From the NCBI GenBank assembly GCA_029834535.1, contig JAQMWT010000246.1, forward strand, positions 1-64,000: 64,000 nt of DNA. The letters are read 5' to 3'. The stretch comes from Chrysophaeum taylorii (Eukaryota; Sar; Pelagophyceae; Pelagomonadales; Pelagomonadaceae). The stretch's first letter is position 1. Every line of letters begins with the position of its first letter. This document shows positions 11,276 through 21,873 of the stretch, in pieces. A program made the position numbers and the translations under genes. Under the pieces are notes generated by a model. That model had not been told where the DNA came from. It did not search any database and worked only from the letters and a program-made list of their open reading frames with translations.

Positions 11276-12651
11276 CGTTGCTTCATTTATTTTTGCTATA
11301 ACGGATGACCCCGTTGTTTTCGTGCAACATGAACACTTATACCTGGGGGCGTGCGCCGCATTGATCAAGCTCAACATTATCGAGTCTCTGCGAGCAGGGG
11401 CGCTAGAAGTCATTCATCTCCCGAACATAACTGCGAAATCCATGCCACGTAAGACTGTCGATGTTGACGACCTCAGCGAGACCGGCAAAATCTGTCTTGA
11501 ACGGGCTATTCTCGAATGTGAGCGTCGGTTTTGCGGGAATAATGAAAACTACGTGCGTCACTTCGACTACGAATTCAACGATCGCGAGCTGATTGCCTTC
11601 CTTCTTGACTTTCGGACTATTAACAGCCGCACCTGCCGTCCAATCAGAGAGCCCAGGCCAGAAAGTTGCTCAAGGAAGAATATGTGATTTGGGCACGGAC
11701 TGCATTCCACCACGAAAAAGCAAAGACTTCCTCCGAGTCTGCGCCGCCCTCCGAGCCTGCGCCTGCCCGCAGCCTCTTGGCGGCACTCGACGCACCCGAC
11801 GCTTGGGACGACATTAGTGGCGACGTGCCTTCTTTTGCTATGCCTGAGAACCAGATGCCCGATTTCAATGTGGAGTTTGAACAGGCCTTCACTCTATGGA
11901 TCAGGCTCTCGAGATCGCTCAACTGGAAAGAGCACTATCCTGAACTTGAGAAGAAGGATGAAGTCGGCTTCACAGATCTGGCTGTGCTCGACGTTGGAAA
12001 GCTGTATCGACCGCTCACCAAGAAGCAGTATGGGTTCCTTCCAGACATGGCGAGAGCCTCTAAGGGTTTAATGGGTACACATGGCGCGCAGAGCTACTGT
12101 GAGCGCTGCCTGAGCATTGGAAATCTTGTCCTGACCGAGGGAAACACGTTTCTCGGCGCGGACGAGACGGACAAAGTTGCCAGTATACTGCGTATGAACA
12201 AGAATTTCATTGCGGCGGCCCGGATTTAGTACAGGGACCTCGGACACGAGACCGAGTTCAAAAACGCCGAGAGCACCATCCCCGAAGACTCTTTGGAGAT
12301 GGAGGTTGATGAGGAAGATCCAGACGAAGATACCGAGGTCGTTCACATCGCCTAAAGTAAGAAACACTGAACCCCATCCACGGTAACTCCTCCTTCGCCC
12401 CGAAACGCCAATGAATCTAAGAGCACCAGGCCCAGGAGGCAATAGCGCGCGGGGGGCACGGAACTGACGGGGCGCGGCAGGGACCGGCGCTGGCGTTAAA
12501 AAAAAAAAAAAAAAGTGGCGTTTACTTCACAAAGGTTCACAATGGCCACGTAGGGTGACGTGTTCACTTCAAATCACTTCACCAATGTTGCGTGGCTGGT
12601 GAAGTTGTTCACGTTCACGTGCTAAAGTGAATTCCCAACGCTGGATTTTTT

Positions 12652-13599
12652 TGGATCAGCACACTTATTACTTGAGGATCACTCTCGAGGCTTGCGAAAG
12701 AGTCCACGGTGTCAAAGCGCACAGGCACGAAGCTTTTTTTCTTGCGAGAAACTGCAGACGAAGGTGTCGCGGCAGTGTGTTGCCGGACTTCGAGACGGAT
12801 CATCCGGTGTTCGTGCGACGGTAAGCGCAGTGGCAACGCAACGGCTAACCGCATGTCCCATCGACTATTCTCGGTGTCGTAGACCGTGGTTGTTCCTTCA
12901 TGTTCAAGTGATCTCGGTGCCCCTTTGCCTGGAAAATACGGCAGTACCGTCCGTGCTCGCGTTCCTTCGCTGGCTGAATTTCGCAATGAAGCACTTCTCC
13001 ATGTTGAACGACGAAAGGTGGCAAACTGCACTTGCCGAGATGTCGCCTGTCTTTTCTCAGCTTAACGGTCGGGTGCACGCGCGCCACAAGATTGTCGTTG
13101 ATGGCTTGCTCGACTAGTGTACGTGGACCATGTTCAGCAAGCTCGCATTCAGGATGCCCACGGAGGCCTATTCAACACTATGCGAGGCTTGTTGTGAGAT
13201 CATACAGCTTTTTTTATTTCTGAGGTGGCCGTGTTAGGCCAAGTTGTTTGAGCTTCGATGCACTTCGTCGCCATGTCGCACACATGATTGGAGCACTCGT
13301 GAAAGCGGCGGCCGCGAACATCGTGGACAGCCTGCGTTTGATCAAGCCGTCGCCAGAGCCGGTTATTGCGGTGGCGACGATGGCTTCGTTTTGTGCGACA
13401 ATTTTGTTCACCCGTGGATTTACCGAACACCCTAGAAGACTTTACTAGTGCGCGGCCGCTCGGCATTGGCGAATGACTTCGTCATGATCGTCAAGAGCTA
13501 GCAGCACGCAATCGCGAACACCGACACAAAACACAACAGTGGGACTCGTATTTGCTCCCACGTAATGGCACCCCAAGAATATCGAGCGCTGCAGGTTCT
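12652..13599. other. Right target flank of the hAT element, no gene recognised
   Basis: Only short open frames with no domain or conserved motif are present. The sequence resumes the spacer that ends at 7751. Confidence 0.4.
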
Positions 13600-14580
13600 T
13601 CTTGAGGCGGGAGATGTGCGGCTCACATTCGTTTAGGCAACACGGTTGCGTTACGGTTGCGTACCAACTGCGCATTCTCGCACGATGGAAAGTGGATCGT
13701 CGCGGACAGCGACAACACTACAGCCATTATGTGGGACGCTGGCTGAGACAGGCGTCCTGCGGTTCAATCTCAAGAGCCACGCAAATGATGTCACAAACTG
13801 CACTTCCTCTGACACCTGATAGGAAGTGTATCGTGACGGGAAACAGGGACCACACGGCACAGGTGCGGGATATGTGAGCGGGTGGGCTGCAGCATACATT
13901 CAAAGGGCAGAGACATGGAAACCATGTGACATGGATCGTAACAGGTTTTTCGGACGTAACAGCCATGGTGCAGCACGCCCAAACGACGGCGCTACGGCTC
14001 ACATTCGATCACACCAAGTCTCATAAGCTTCGACCAACATTAGACGGGTCGAACAGAAGTGTCGCAAGCTGCGCGTGCTCGCCTGATGGGAAGCGGATTG
14101 TAACGGGCAGCAGCGATGACGTGGGCAGGGTGCCGGACGCAGAAGACGGTAAACCACGACTCGAGGGAAGAGGGACACACTCGATGGAAAGCAAGCCGCG
14201 CGTTCTCGCCAGATGGGGAATGGACCCCGACGAGTAACGGTACCACAGCCTGTGCGCGTGGCTCAGATACAGGCGAGCTGCTGCTAACGCCATAGGGGCA
14301 CGCGGTGACTGTCACGAGCTACATCTACTCACTGGACAGTTCGGATTCTCACAGGGTGACAGAATACGTCGATGCGACAGCTACGATCTGGAACGCCGAG
14401 ACGGCAGAGCTGTGACCAGCGTTCCACGGCCATACATACAGTATCACGAGCTCGTCGTCTCGTGTGATAGTCGTGTCAAAATCACATAAAATAAGGGTGT
14501 GGGACGTCGAGACGGGCGGATTGCTTGGCCACTTCGAATCGGATTCCGAACGTGCTGTGGAGTCTGTCCCGTTCTAAACG
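13600..14580 (+). pseudogene. Decayed WD40-repeat gene
   Basis: Plus-strand frames contain repeated WD40-like texts separated by stops and frame changes: SHDGKWIVADSD...AIMWDA near 13678-13737, TPDRKCIVTGNRDHTAQVRDM near 13814-13876, CSPDGKRIVTGSSDDVGRV near 14074-14130, and HKIRVWDVETGGLLGHFES near 14482-14540. The PDGK.IV(T/S)GS.D...(V/I)WD pattern is that of tandem WD40 blades. No single frame covers more than about one repeat, so this is probably a relic of a WD40 gene, not a working one. Confidence 0.6.
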
Positions 14581-17066
14581 CTCCATCGCCACTGGTTTAG
14601 TTATGGGAAGTAAATCTGCCAATATGCATCCTTGAAAAGTGCCCGTAGCCTCATGGACCGATGATGGCAGTTCCTTCCCCTCTGCGCGGCTTTGGCTTTC
14701 ATCCGGAATTCAGATCTTATCTCCAAATCTGTGTCAAGTCCACTTCCGAGGGTCTGAGGAATGGGGTAACGCAAACGCACCTTCCCAAGCCGACCCAGTG
14801 CCACCTGAAGAATCAAAAGAAGTCTGTCGCGCTTAGCTCTTGCCCGAACCACGAGCAATGTGAATGAATGCTTGTGTGTTTCTCGTCTGGACCTCGACGG
14901 AGACCAGATAGAACCAGACGCGTAGCGGATTTTCGCGCAACTTCTACACCGCTTTGTTGTGGCAGACACCTTCCTTGACTACCACCCGCTAAAGATTACA
15001 CTCGTCGCAACGTTGTTCCTGCCTATGGGACCTCGGATGATATTTCGAGCGATGACGAGGGTGTATTCTATTTGCGCGCCTCGACTCCACACGGGTAATA
15101 AGTCAGCACCACGGCTGGCTCGCCGCTTGCTTTCAATGCGATTCTAGTGCGCACGCAAACGAATCTACGGCAAATGTCAGGTGGCGATGTCAACATTACC
15201 CTGCCGAGGCTATGGCATCCACGATTCTACGTGTTGTCTCTTTGGCAACGCAATGCCACCTCCGTCACTGCGCCGTCTCGTGATTCGTCGAAGACACACA
15301 TTGCGTTCAATAATTAGGCATCTACTACCGAAGTTCTAGGACTAAAGTTGCGTCTGATGATCGACTACGCATTTCCCCCCAATCCAATCTTCCAGGTCAA
15401 TTCTAAATCACCACGCCGCAGGTGCTCGGCCGTGCTGGAGAAGCTTCTGTATCGATGCCGCTTACAAAGATATACCCGGCAGGTGGACTTTCGAGTTCAA
15501 CGCGATGTCAAAACTATGCTTATGAAACGCCCTCTGTTTCGGGGGCGAATCGACCGCAAGGTCCATCAAAACTCTAGGCTGGCATCCGCTCGACCATCTG
15601 CGTAGTCTGGCAGCCCGTTTCATCATGGCTCTTATTCGTTTGGCGCGGTCAGTCAAAGATCGATGCTAGCACCCTAGTTGTCTTAGTTACCTTTGGCCGC
15701 GAGTGTGGTTTATGTCGACTCACACAGATTATTCGCGTTTCGAATGGGTTGATGGTGCAATCGTGCAGGCCAACGGGGGCAACGTGAAGTTTCTCGATTC
15801 TTGTGGTCGCGAAGGTAGCGCTGGCTTGTCGGACCACAGAGTTGTCAACCTGGCGGTGGACACTGCATGGTCCGGAGACAAACTGGGGGTGCTATTTGTA
15901 TGTGATGCTGAAAATTGATCACATAAGAAGTGCTACTTTCATGACTCCTGCAAGCGTGCCTGACCGCGCGTGGTTTGTTGTGCAAGCCATGCTATTGTTG
16001 GCCGCGCGTGATGTGTTCGGCATAGTGGCGCCAAGTTTTTGTTGCGCTGACGCATCATTAGTTGGAGTGTTTTGGATGCTATGCCACGCAAGGCGCTTCG
16101 GAAGGTTACATGCATGTGGGCGTTGTCCCGTATACTGGCATCACGCATTCGCTTGTCGAAAGGAGTTGGAGCAATGGTGATGTACTCCGCCCGGTATGCG
16201 GCGCGGTCAACGCCAACTGGTTTGGAGTCGCTTCAAGAATGTTGGCATTCGTAGGTGTTGCACCATGGTCACGTTCCATCAGCACTGACTCGCACCACCT
16301 CCTGGCGCGTTCGCTGACATACGAGTACTCGTTGAGATGTGACTCGCATCCGAGACCCTCGTGGCGCACCTTGTTGTCGGTGTGGCTAGCGCCTATATGT
16401 CGTCTCTGGCTGCTTCTATCCCCCGTAAGTGTGCGTGAACTCCTCCAAACTTCCGGCTATCCGTCTGTAAAGCGCGGTTAATAATACTGTCGCGCGTTGT
16501 GCGTGGCGTGGTGTGTGGAGGGTTCCACCCTGCTGGCCAACGTGCTCCTCGGCAGCTTCTGAAAGTGCGTCTCAAATTTCCCTCGGCCTCGTTTCCTACG
16601 GCCGACAGGTTCGTAGCGTGGCACGGCTTGCCAACGCTGATGGTGTTCTTGAGGGACGCCCACCACGTGGTGATCGTCTGTGTGTCCCGAGCGACGGCTC
16701 GAATTCTCCGGGTGTCGGCGGCGGTGGCGTCGCGATTTTCGATACCTCCTCCACGCTGACGTTGTTGTGACGCTAACAAACGAGGCCCCGGAAATCGTTG
16801 GCCAACCATGCGGAGGTCATTGACAACGGCGTCGCGCGCCGAGGCCTTGTCATAGTTGTCGCCAGTTTCCCAAACCTGTCTCGATCCGCTCCTTTGTATC
16901 TTCAACCATACCCACTGAGACTTGCCACACTGTGTCCCCTCATCAGAAATTAAAACTAACTAGGCACGCGTGAAGCTTGATGCAACTGTCCCATATGTAG
17001 CAAATAATAGGAACCCAGTAGCATTGACGTTCTCACGGCGGCATTCGTTTCATGTGTAGATTTCTC
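14581..17066. other. Gene-poor region
   Basis: About 2.5 kb with only short overlapping frames on both strands and no motif I recognise. Base composition is less GC-rich than the host genes, as expected of decayed sequence. No TIR pair or long repeat was seen. Confidence 0.4.
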
Positions 17067-19658
17067 TCATGCGAGTTGTTGTTCTTCTTCTGCTTCTTCT
17101 TCATCTAAGAAGGAAATTTCGACATTGGTGTACTTTCTGAGTGCCGGGAAGAGATCGCGCGATAGGAAGCTGGAGACGCGTTCTCTTGTGGGAACAAGGC
17201 CGTCGAATGTCTTAGTCTCAACGCAGAAGAAGAATGCGATGTCGAACTCGACCTCCGTCATGAGATCGTAGTTTGGCACGCCGGCGAAAAAGCAGACGGT
17301 GGCGGCAATCTGGACGACGTCGACGAGGGAGAGGGTGGGGCCAAGAAAGTTGAGGTGGCGGAAGAGAAACGCAAACTCGCGGATGTCCATCCGGGGTTCT
17401 GCGGCGAGGGGCTCGGAGTCTACTTTTGGGTTCGCGGCCCTCATCTTCTCGACGTCTGAGACGGCATAATTACGGTAGGCGCGGTAGAGCCGTGAGCGGT
17501 ACGTATCGGCGAAATCGTAGGGCGCGGTGCCGACATGGAAGTCGACCATGATATTGGAGGCGGTGGGCATGGTCATGATATGGTGTTCGAAGGCGTAGCT
17601 GATTCGGTCGTGGAGAAACTCGATCTTGGTTTTTTCGCGTACCTCGCCGAGAGTCATCTTGAGCGCGACGGGCTCGGGGGACTTGTCGTCACCGACATAA
17701 TTGACCAAGAGGTGTGGCGTGTCGGGCTCCTGCTCTTTTTCTTGCTGCTGCTGCTGCTGCTGCTGCCGTCGCGGGGACTCGTCTTCGGCGTCCCTCGTGG
17801 TTCCAGAGCTCTTGCGGCGGCGGCGGCGGCTCGAGCGGCGGCGTCGCGACGTGGTACTTGTCGACGCGTTGGTGCCTCGGCGGCTTGCGCGAGAACTACG
17901 AAGGGACTCGGTCTCGCTCTCGTCGGCGTCGCTCACCGACCCCTCCGACGGAGGCTTGACGCGTCTCTGGCGAGGAGCAGTTCCGACGCCCGAATTGCGG
18001 CGCCGTCTCGGGCGCCGCGGCGGCGCGGGGCGTAGATTGCCACCGCCACCACCTCTAGAGTCCTTCGAGTCGGATTCCGACGACGACGACGACGTGGTGT
18101 TTTGGTGACGCGGCCGTACCAGTGGTGGGGTCTCGTCGCGACTCTTTTCCTGACCGAGAGACTCGATCTCGTGGAGCTGGCGGCCAATCTCGGCTTGCGC
18201 GTTAATCCAGCGGATTCTGGCTTGTTCGCGCTCGGCGCACTTTTGCTGGACGTACTCGGGAACCACGGGGGTGAATCGCGCCGCGGCGAGACGACAGAAG
18301 ATCTCGACAAAGCGCACAAACGTGACGCCTTTGTGCGTCGGGGTCCTGGGGGCGATGGCATCGGCCCACTCGCCCGGCGACTTTTGCTTGAGCTTTTCTC
18401 GCGCGACCGGACTCGGCGACCGGACGTCGTGCTCTGTCGCGAACGGCACCTCGCGACGCCGTTTTATTTGTTCCCGATGTTTCTCGGCGGCGCCGATCGC
18501 TTTACCGAGCGCGACGACGGCACACGACTTGTCGATGTGCTTCTCGAGCAAGCAGAGCTCGTCGTCGAGGAACCTCAAGAACCGCGACCCGCTCATCGAG
18601 AAGGTCTCGAGCACTTTGCGAGTCGCGCAGACGCTCGCGTCGGGGTCCAATGCGCCCCCCTGTTCTGGAGCCTCGGCGGTCTTCTTGTCTATGGGGTTGT
18701 CCAGCGCGCACCCTGACTTATTTGGCGTCGTGATCTTTTTTCGCCCTAAATTCTCGTCCGCCGCCTCGTCCTCGGGGACGACCGTTCTCTCGGGCAACTT
18801 CTTCTCCTTGGAGAGGCGATTCAAGCACGCGTCAGCGAAGACGGTCGCGAGATACGGTCGGTATTTCGCGAGGACCGTCTGCAGCGCGTCGATGACCTCG
18901 TCCCGCGGGATATCGAGGCCCTTCCCGAGCCAGAACTCGAGCTCCTCGTCTACGAGATCGTCGACGTTGATCCACACCCTCGCGTCATCCATCGCGCCCG
19001 AGATCTCCGAGTCCACCAGCGCACTCTCTGGCTTGTCCTGACTCGGCGGCACCGGGACCGGCGACGCGACGCGCAGGTGCTTGCCCAGCGCATAAATCCC
19101 GCTCGTCGTCGTCGCGTCGTACTCTAACGCGTCGGGGAGCGTCGTTTGGTGGTGGTCGAGCGCGTGCGAGGGCTCGGTCCGCGGCGACGCGCGACGATAG
19201 CTCGCACTGCGCTGCCGGAGACCCTGTAGGCACTCGTCGAACCGCTGCCTCGCCCTCGAGTTGGTCGGCGCGTGCTTGAGGCCCGCCAGCAGCGTCTCGC
19301 TCGCCTCCGCGTATCTGTCGAGCTTCATCTGTGCAGCACCCTTGGCGATGTAGATGTTGGCGACGTGCGGACACAGCACGAGCGCGGCGTCGAGGTCGCT
19401 CTCGGCCTCGCGGGCGCGCCCGAGCCGTAGCAGCACGCGCGCCCGCCGGTAATACATCTGTCCCAGAAGAAGCCGGACTCGGGGGGCGTCGCTCGGCTCG
19501 GTCGCCGTCTCAACTTGCAGCTCGTCGATGCAGCACGAGTATATGGACGCCGCCTCCTCGAACTCGTTCTTGCGGACCTTTTCCTTGGCCACCCGGATCT
19601 TCCGCTGCCACTTGTGGTGGTTACCCTCGCCCGACTCATCATCATCGTCGCAGCTCAT
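17067..19658 (-). CDS. Large TPR protein with disordered middle and conserved-looking C-terminus
   Basis: A single frame of 863 residues from ATG 19658 (MSCDDDDESGEGNHHKW); the frame stays open upstream without another ATG. Residues about 20-160 form three TPR-like helical pairs (FEEAASIYSCCIDEL; YYRRARVLLRLGRAREAESD; YIAKGAAQMKLDRYAEASET). Then come charged helical regions, including FVRFVEIFCRLAAARF, a disordered Arg/Ser/Lys-rich stretch with an eight-Gln run, and a hydrophobic C-terminal domain (about 700-860). TPR domains mediate protein-protein contacts. No enzyme motif was found, so the function is unknown. A spliced N-terminal exon cannot be excluded. Confidence 0.72.
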   Translation of the reverse strand: MSCDDDDESGEGNHHKWQRKIRVAKEKVRKNEFEEAASIYSCCIDELQVETATEPSDAPRVRLLLGQMYYRRARVLLRLGRAREAESDLDAALVLCPHVANIYIAKGAAQMKLDRYAEASETLLAGLKHAPTNSRARQRFDECLQGLRQRSASYRRASPRTEPSHALDHHQTTLPDALEYDATTTSGIYALGKHLRVASPVPVPPSQDKPESALVDSEISGAMDDARVWINVDDLVDEELEFWLGKGLDIPRDEVIDALQTVLAKYRPYLATVFADACLNRLSKEKKLPERTVVPEDEAADENLGRKKITTPNKSGCALDNPIDKKTAEAPEQGGALDPDASVCATRKVLETFSMSGSRFLRFLDDELCLLEKHIDKSCAVVALGKAIGAAEKHREQIKRRREVPFATEHDVRSPSPVAREKLKQKSPGEWADAIAPRTPTHKGVTFVRFVEIFCRLAAARFTPVVPEYVQQKCAEREQARIRWINAQAEIGRQLHEIESLGQEKSRDETPPLVRPRHQNTTSSSSSESDSKDSRGGGGGNLRPAPPRRPRRRRNSGVGTAPRQRRVKPPSEGSVSDADESETESLRSSRASRRGTNASTSTTSRRRRSSRRRRRKSSGTTRDAEDESPRRQQQQQQQQEKEQEPDTPHLLVNYVGDDKSPEPVALKMTLGEVREKTKIEFLHDRISYAFEHHIMTMPTASNIMVDFHVGTAPYDFADTYRSRLYRAYRNYAVSDVEKMRAANPKVDSEPLAAEPRMDIREFAFLFRHLNFLGPTLSLVDVVQIAATVCFFAGVPNYDLMTEVEFDIAFFFCVETKTFDGLVPTRERVSSFLSRDLFPALRKYTNVEISFLDEEEAEEEQQLA

Positions 19659-19825
19659 GGTCGCGGCGATGGCTTGAGCCGACGCCAATTCCTCGGGCAA
19701 AATGGGCGAGACTCGGCAGCGGTGTGTCGGGCGGCGCACGTGACTCTCGCGCACCCCGAACCCGACGCCTCGTCGCGCACCGGAGCTCGGTGGCCCGCCT
19801 TAATAATGATATGAGTGATATGATA

Positions 19826-20500
19826 TCCTAACTACTAATCGACAGATGTTTGTCTGTCTGTCTGTCTGTTTGTCCCTCGATTTAGGGTAAGGATCAGGTT
19901 GGCCCGCGAGCCAGACAGTGATCGTCCAAGCCGTCTACGGCGACCTCGCAGACTATTTCCACGACCCGCGGCGGCTCTTTCGGCGCGCCATTCTCACGCC
20001 CCGTCGAAACGATGTTGTCGATGCTGACAACGCGCGCATGACCGCGGCCTTTTTTTCCCGGAGACGAGGCGTCGGAGTTCGGAGTTCGGCTGACTAGGCT
20101 GGGTCGGAAGACGACGCCTCGCTCTTTACAGTAGAGTTTTCAACTCCCTGACAACCAACGGCATGCTGACTTTGATCGCGAGCTTAATGTCTTCGCAATC
20201 TCGACCCGTCGCACGGCCACTGCAACGGTACCAGATACATGATCGATCGTGGCGTTGTCACCGAGGCTCCTCCAACCTGTATCGCTTAAGGCCCGCCTAC
20301 GCCAAACGATCAACAAGAGCCAGGGCCAGACGCCCCGCGAGGTCGGCGTCCTCTTTCCCAAGCCCGTCTTCTGCCACGTCCAGCTCTACGTGGCTCTCTG
20401 TCGATCGGCATCCCCGAGGATATACTCATCTGGGTCGACGACTCCACCCGACCCCACACGTGCTGCGCAATACCGATAAGCCCCCTCCCGGCGTCTACAC
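19826..20500 (+). mobile_element. Helitron helicase (PIF1-like) 3' fragment, degenerate
   Basis: Fragments in different plus frames follow the C-terminal order of Helitron Rep-helicases: VYGDLADYFHDPRRLFRRAI and LTPRRNDVVDADN near 19935-20030, a FNSLTTNGM segment near 20140, and RRQTINKSQGQTPREVGVLF followed by FCHVQLYVALCRS near 20305-20410. The INKSQGQT...VGV...HVQLYVAL.R signature is characteristic of PIF1/Helitron helicase motifs V-VI. A near-identical copy lies at 63190-63800. Frames are broken, so this is a relic or a captured piece. A T/G-rich (TGTC)n segment at 19847-19872 precedes it. Confidence 0.75.
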
Positions 20501-20508
20501 GCGCACTG

Positions 20509-20817
20509 TAGGTGAACTTACTGGGACCAGGTGAACTTACTGGGGTTGGAGATTGGGACTAGGTGAGCTGAGTGACCAGGTGAAACTGGGACCAGGTGAA
20601 CATACTGGGGCTTTTAGAGTAAAGGGTTTTTAGAGTAAACTCAAAGGTTGGCGGCGCGTGCGGATCAAAGCAGCTTAGATTGGCGGAGGCGAGAGCGACG
20701 AGCTCAAAGGAGTTGGTGTGAGCTAGGTGAACTTACTGACCAGGTGAACTTATATGAAACTTACTGGGACCAGGTGAACTTACTGGGGTTAGAGATTGGG
20801 AGTAGGTGAACTTACTG
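20509..20817. repeat. Irregular tandem repeat of AGGTGAACTTACTGGGACC, Helitron-relic tail
   Basis: About ten irregular copies of AGGTGAACTTACTGGGACC follow the helicase relic, interrupted by a unique 100-base piece (about 20620-20720). The same repeats and the same unique piece follow the second relic at 63825-64000, so they belong to the element. Confidence 0.8.
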
Positions 20818-20875
20818 GCCTGCACTTGTATAACATAACGCCCTTCCCGAAACTATTGACCCTGGCGGCGGGGTA

Positions 20876-20899
20876 GTATTCATTCATTCATTCATTCAT
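20876..20899. repeat. (ATTC)n microsatellite
   Basis: Five to six ATTC units between the Helitron relic and the DOT1-like gene. Confidence 0.85.
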
Positions 20900-20967
20900 C
20901 AAAACACCGAGGTTCGAATGAGGTCATCAGTTGGTACAAACCAAAATCCCGAACGACAATCCCAAGG

Positions 20968-21873
20968 CTACGGGTCTTCTTCAGGCGGCGGAGGCTTCCG
21001 CTCCCACACAAAGGCCTGCGTGTGCCCCCATGATGTCGGGGCTTGCTCCTGCCAGAGAAGGAAGAACTTCTCGCTCAGGAGAGGGCGCGTCAAGGTGACG
21101 ACGACGGTGCCGTGGGTGACCTCGTCGACGAGGGCGCGAAAGGCCACGAGTTGACCTGAGTTCAGGCACGTGAGGTCGGCGTATATTAGGGTGCCCGTCA
21201 GGACGAGGTCCATCGTGAGGAAGTCGCCGCGCACGAACTCGATATCGGTGTCGTCCCGGTCGCCCTGGTCCTTGCTGCGGAGGCGAGGGAGGGTGTGGTC
21301 GTGGAATCTCTCGAGCAGGGCCTCGGCGCCAAGACAGAGGGCATCGAGAGCCTCGATCCCGACGATGCGCTGCCAGGGGTGTGCGATAGCTGCCACGAAC
21401 GCGTTCTTCCCAAAGCCCGAGCCACAGTCGACGAAGGTGCCGCGCTTTCGAAGATGACCGTGAATGCGTTTGAGCTTGAGGAGGACCGCAAACAAAAACA
21501 CTGCGTCGATCTCCGAGTAGGACCAGCTCTCTTCGTGGAGCTTGTGGGCGACGCGCGCCTTCCTCGACGCCACGACGCCATCGGCGAGGGTCGCGTCGAC
21601 GCAGAGCTCCTCGATGAGGTCGCGCACCTTGTCGCGCTCGTGCGCGTTGACGGCGGTCGCGCTTCGCAGCGCGTGCATCTCCGGCACCGCATGCCAGGCT
21701 GCCTCGACGTCGTACGGCAACTGACCGCAAAGTTTCTCCCAAACCTCGGCCGCCACGTCCGCTTCCGCATCTGCTCGCTTCCTACCTTGTAATATATCCT
21801 TCCATCTCGTCTCGCGGACGCCGGGGTCGGCGGGCGTATGTGCGATGCGAAGTGCGAGCACTTCTAAATCCAT
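20968..21873 (-). CDS. DOT1-like SAM-dependent methyltransferase
   Basis: A frame of 301 residues from ATG 21873 (MDLEVLALRIAHTP). It shows a class I methyltransferase fold: motif I FVDCGSGFGKNAF (147-159), the acidic-loop block IVGIEALDALC (170-180), RGDFL (215-219) and YADLTCLNSGQLV (231-243) where DOT1 has its VNN block. It ends with a TSWGHTQAFVWER strand resembling the DOT1 C-terminal strand. The G.GFG...E...GDF order fits the DOT1 family, which methylates histone H3 Lys79. No nucleosome-binding basic tail or other domain is attached, so the substrate may differ. The frame continues upstream of the ATG without another Met. Confidence 0.65.
   Translation of the reverse strand: MDLEVLALRIAHTPADPGVRETRWKDILQGRKRADAEADVAAEVWEKLCGQLPYDVEAAWHAVPEMHALRSATAVNAHERDKVRDLIEELCVDATLADGVVASRKARVAHKLHEESWSYSEIDAVFLFAVLLKLKRIHGHLRKRGTFVDCGSGFGKNAFVAAIAHPWQRIVGIEALDALCLGAEALLERFHDHTLPRLRSKDQGDRDDTDIEFVRGDFLTMDLVLTGTLIYADLTCLNSGQLVAFRALVDEVTHGTVVVTLTRPLLSEKFFLLWQEQAPTSWGHTQAFVWERKPPPPEEDP

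Larger units (their letters stand above)
9314..11289. mobile_element. Nested hAT-type DNA transposon (1,976 bp) inside the hAT transposase
   Basis: Left end TAAAGGAAGCAACGAACC and right end (reverse complement) TAAATGAAGCAACGAACC match at 17 of 18 bases. The host sequence TTTTTGCT is duplicated on both sides (9306-9313, 11290-11297), an 8-bp duplication. A TAAAG-type terminus occurs in some hAT elements (e.g. Tam3). Removing the element and one duplication rejoins the outer transposase exactly in frame. Inside are degenerate coding fragments with a hAT-like C-terminus. GCGAACGCGAACTCGCC-type subterminal repeats flank the interior on both sides. Confidence 0.88.
7905..12354 (+). pseudogene. 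hAT transposase, decayed and split by a nested element
   Basis: Starting at ATG 7905 (MSEVEPRYLEVEDN), the fragments follow the order of a hAT transposase. They are: an acidic N-terminus; a BED-finger-like CIRCWERL segment near 8130; a catalytic-core-like region (8547-8930, with WSGVETVCVGLVPADDGTD); INPFPAGQELLNRAH (near 9010); and, beyond the nested element, GACAALIKLNIIESLRAG and KICLERAILECERRFCG (11340-11540). Last comes the dimerisation region LPDMARASKGLMGTHG (near 12040) with SILRMNKNF (near 12190). Frames change near 8080, 8550, 8925 and 11630, and a TAG lies at 12227-12229 with the same frame continuing to 12354. Some frame changes could be short introns, but the element is probably inactive. 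Confidence 0.8.
7760..12643 (+). mobile_element. hAT-superfamily DNA transposon (4,884 bp) with TIRs and 8-bp TSD
   Basis: The left end CAGCGTTGGGAATTCACT (7760-7777) is the exact reverse complement of the right end (12626-12643). The 8-bp sequence GATTTTTT flanks both sides (7752-7759 and 12644-12651). A 5'-CAG terminus and an 8-bp duplication are hallmarks of hAT elements. Repeated TTCACTTCAC-type motifs lie just inside both ends, as subterminal transposase sites often do. The coding strand is plus and carries a disrupted hAT transposase. A second element interrupts it at 9314-11289. Confidence 0.93.

Noticed and set aside
16393-16905. 170-residue minus frame in the gene-poor region
   Set aside because: No motif, no repeat or promoter context, and overlapping plus frames of equal quality.
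14581-17066. Possible extension of the WD40 relic
   Set aside because: No blade-like PDG..(V/I)WD text beyond about 14,577.
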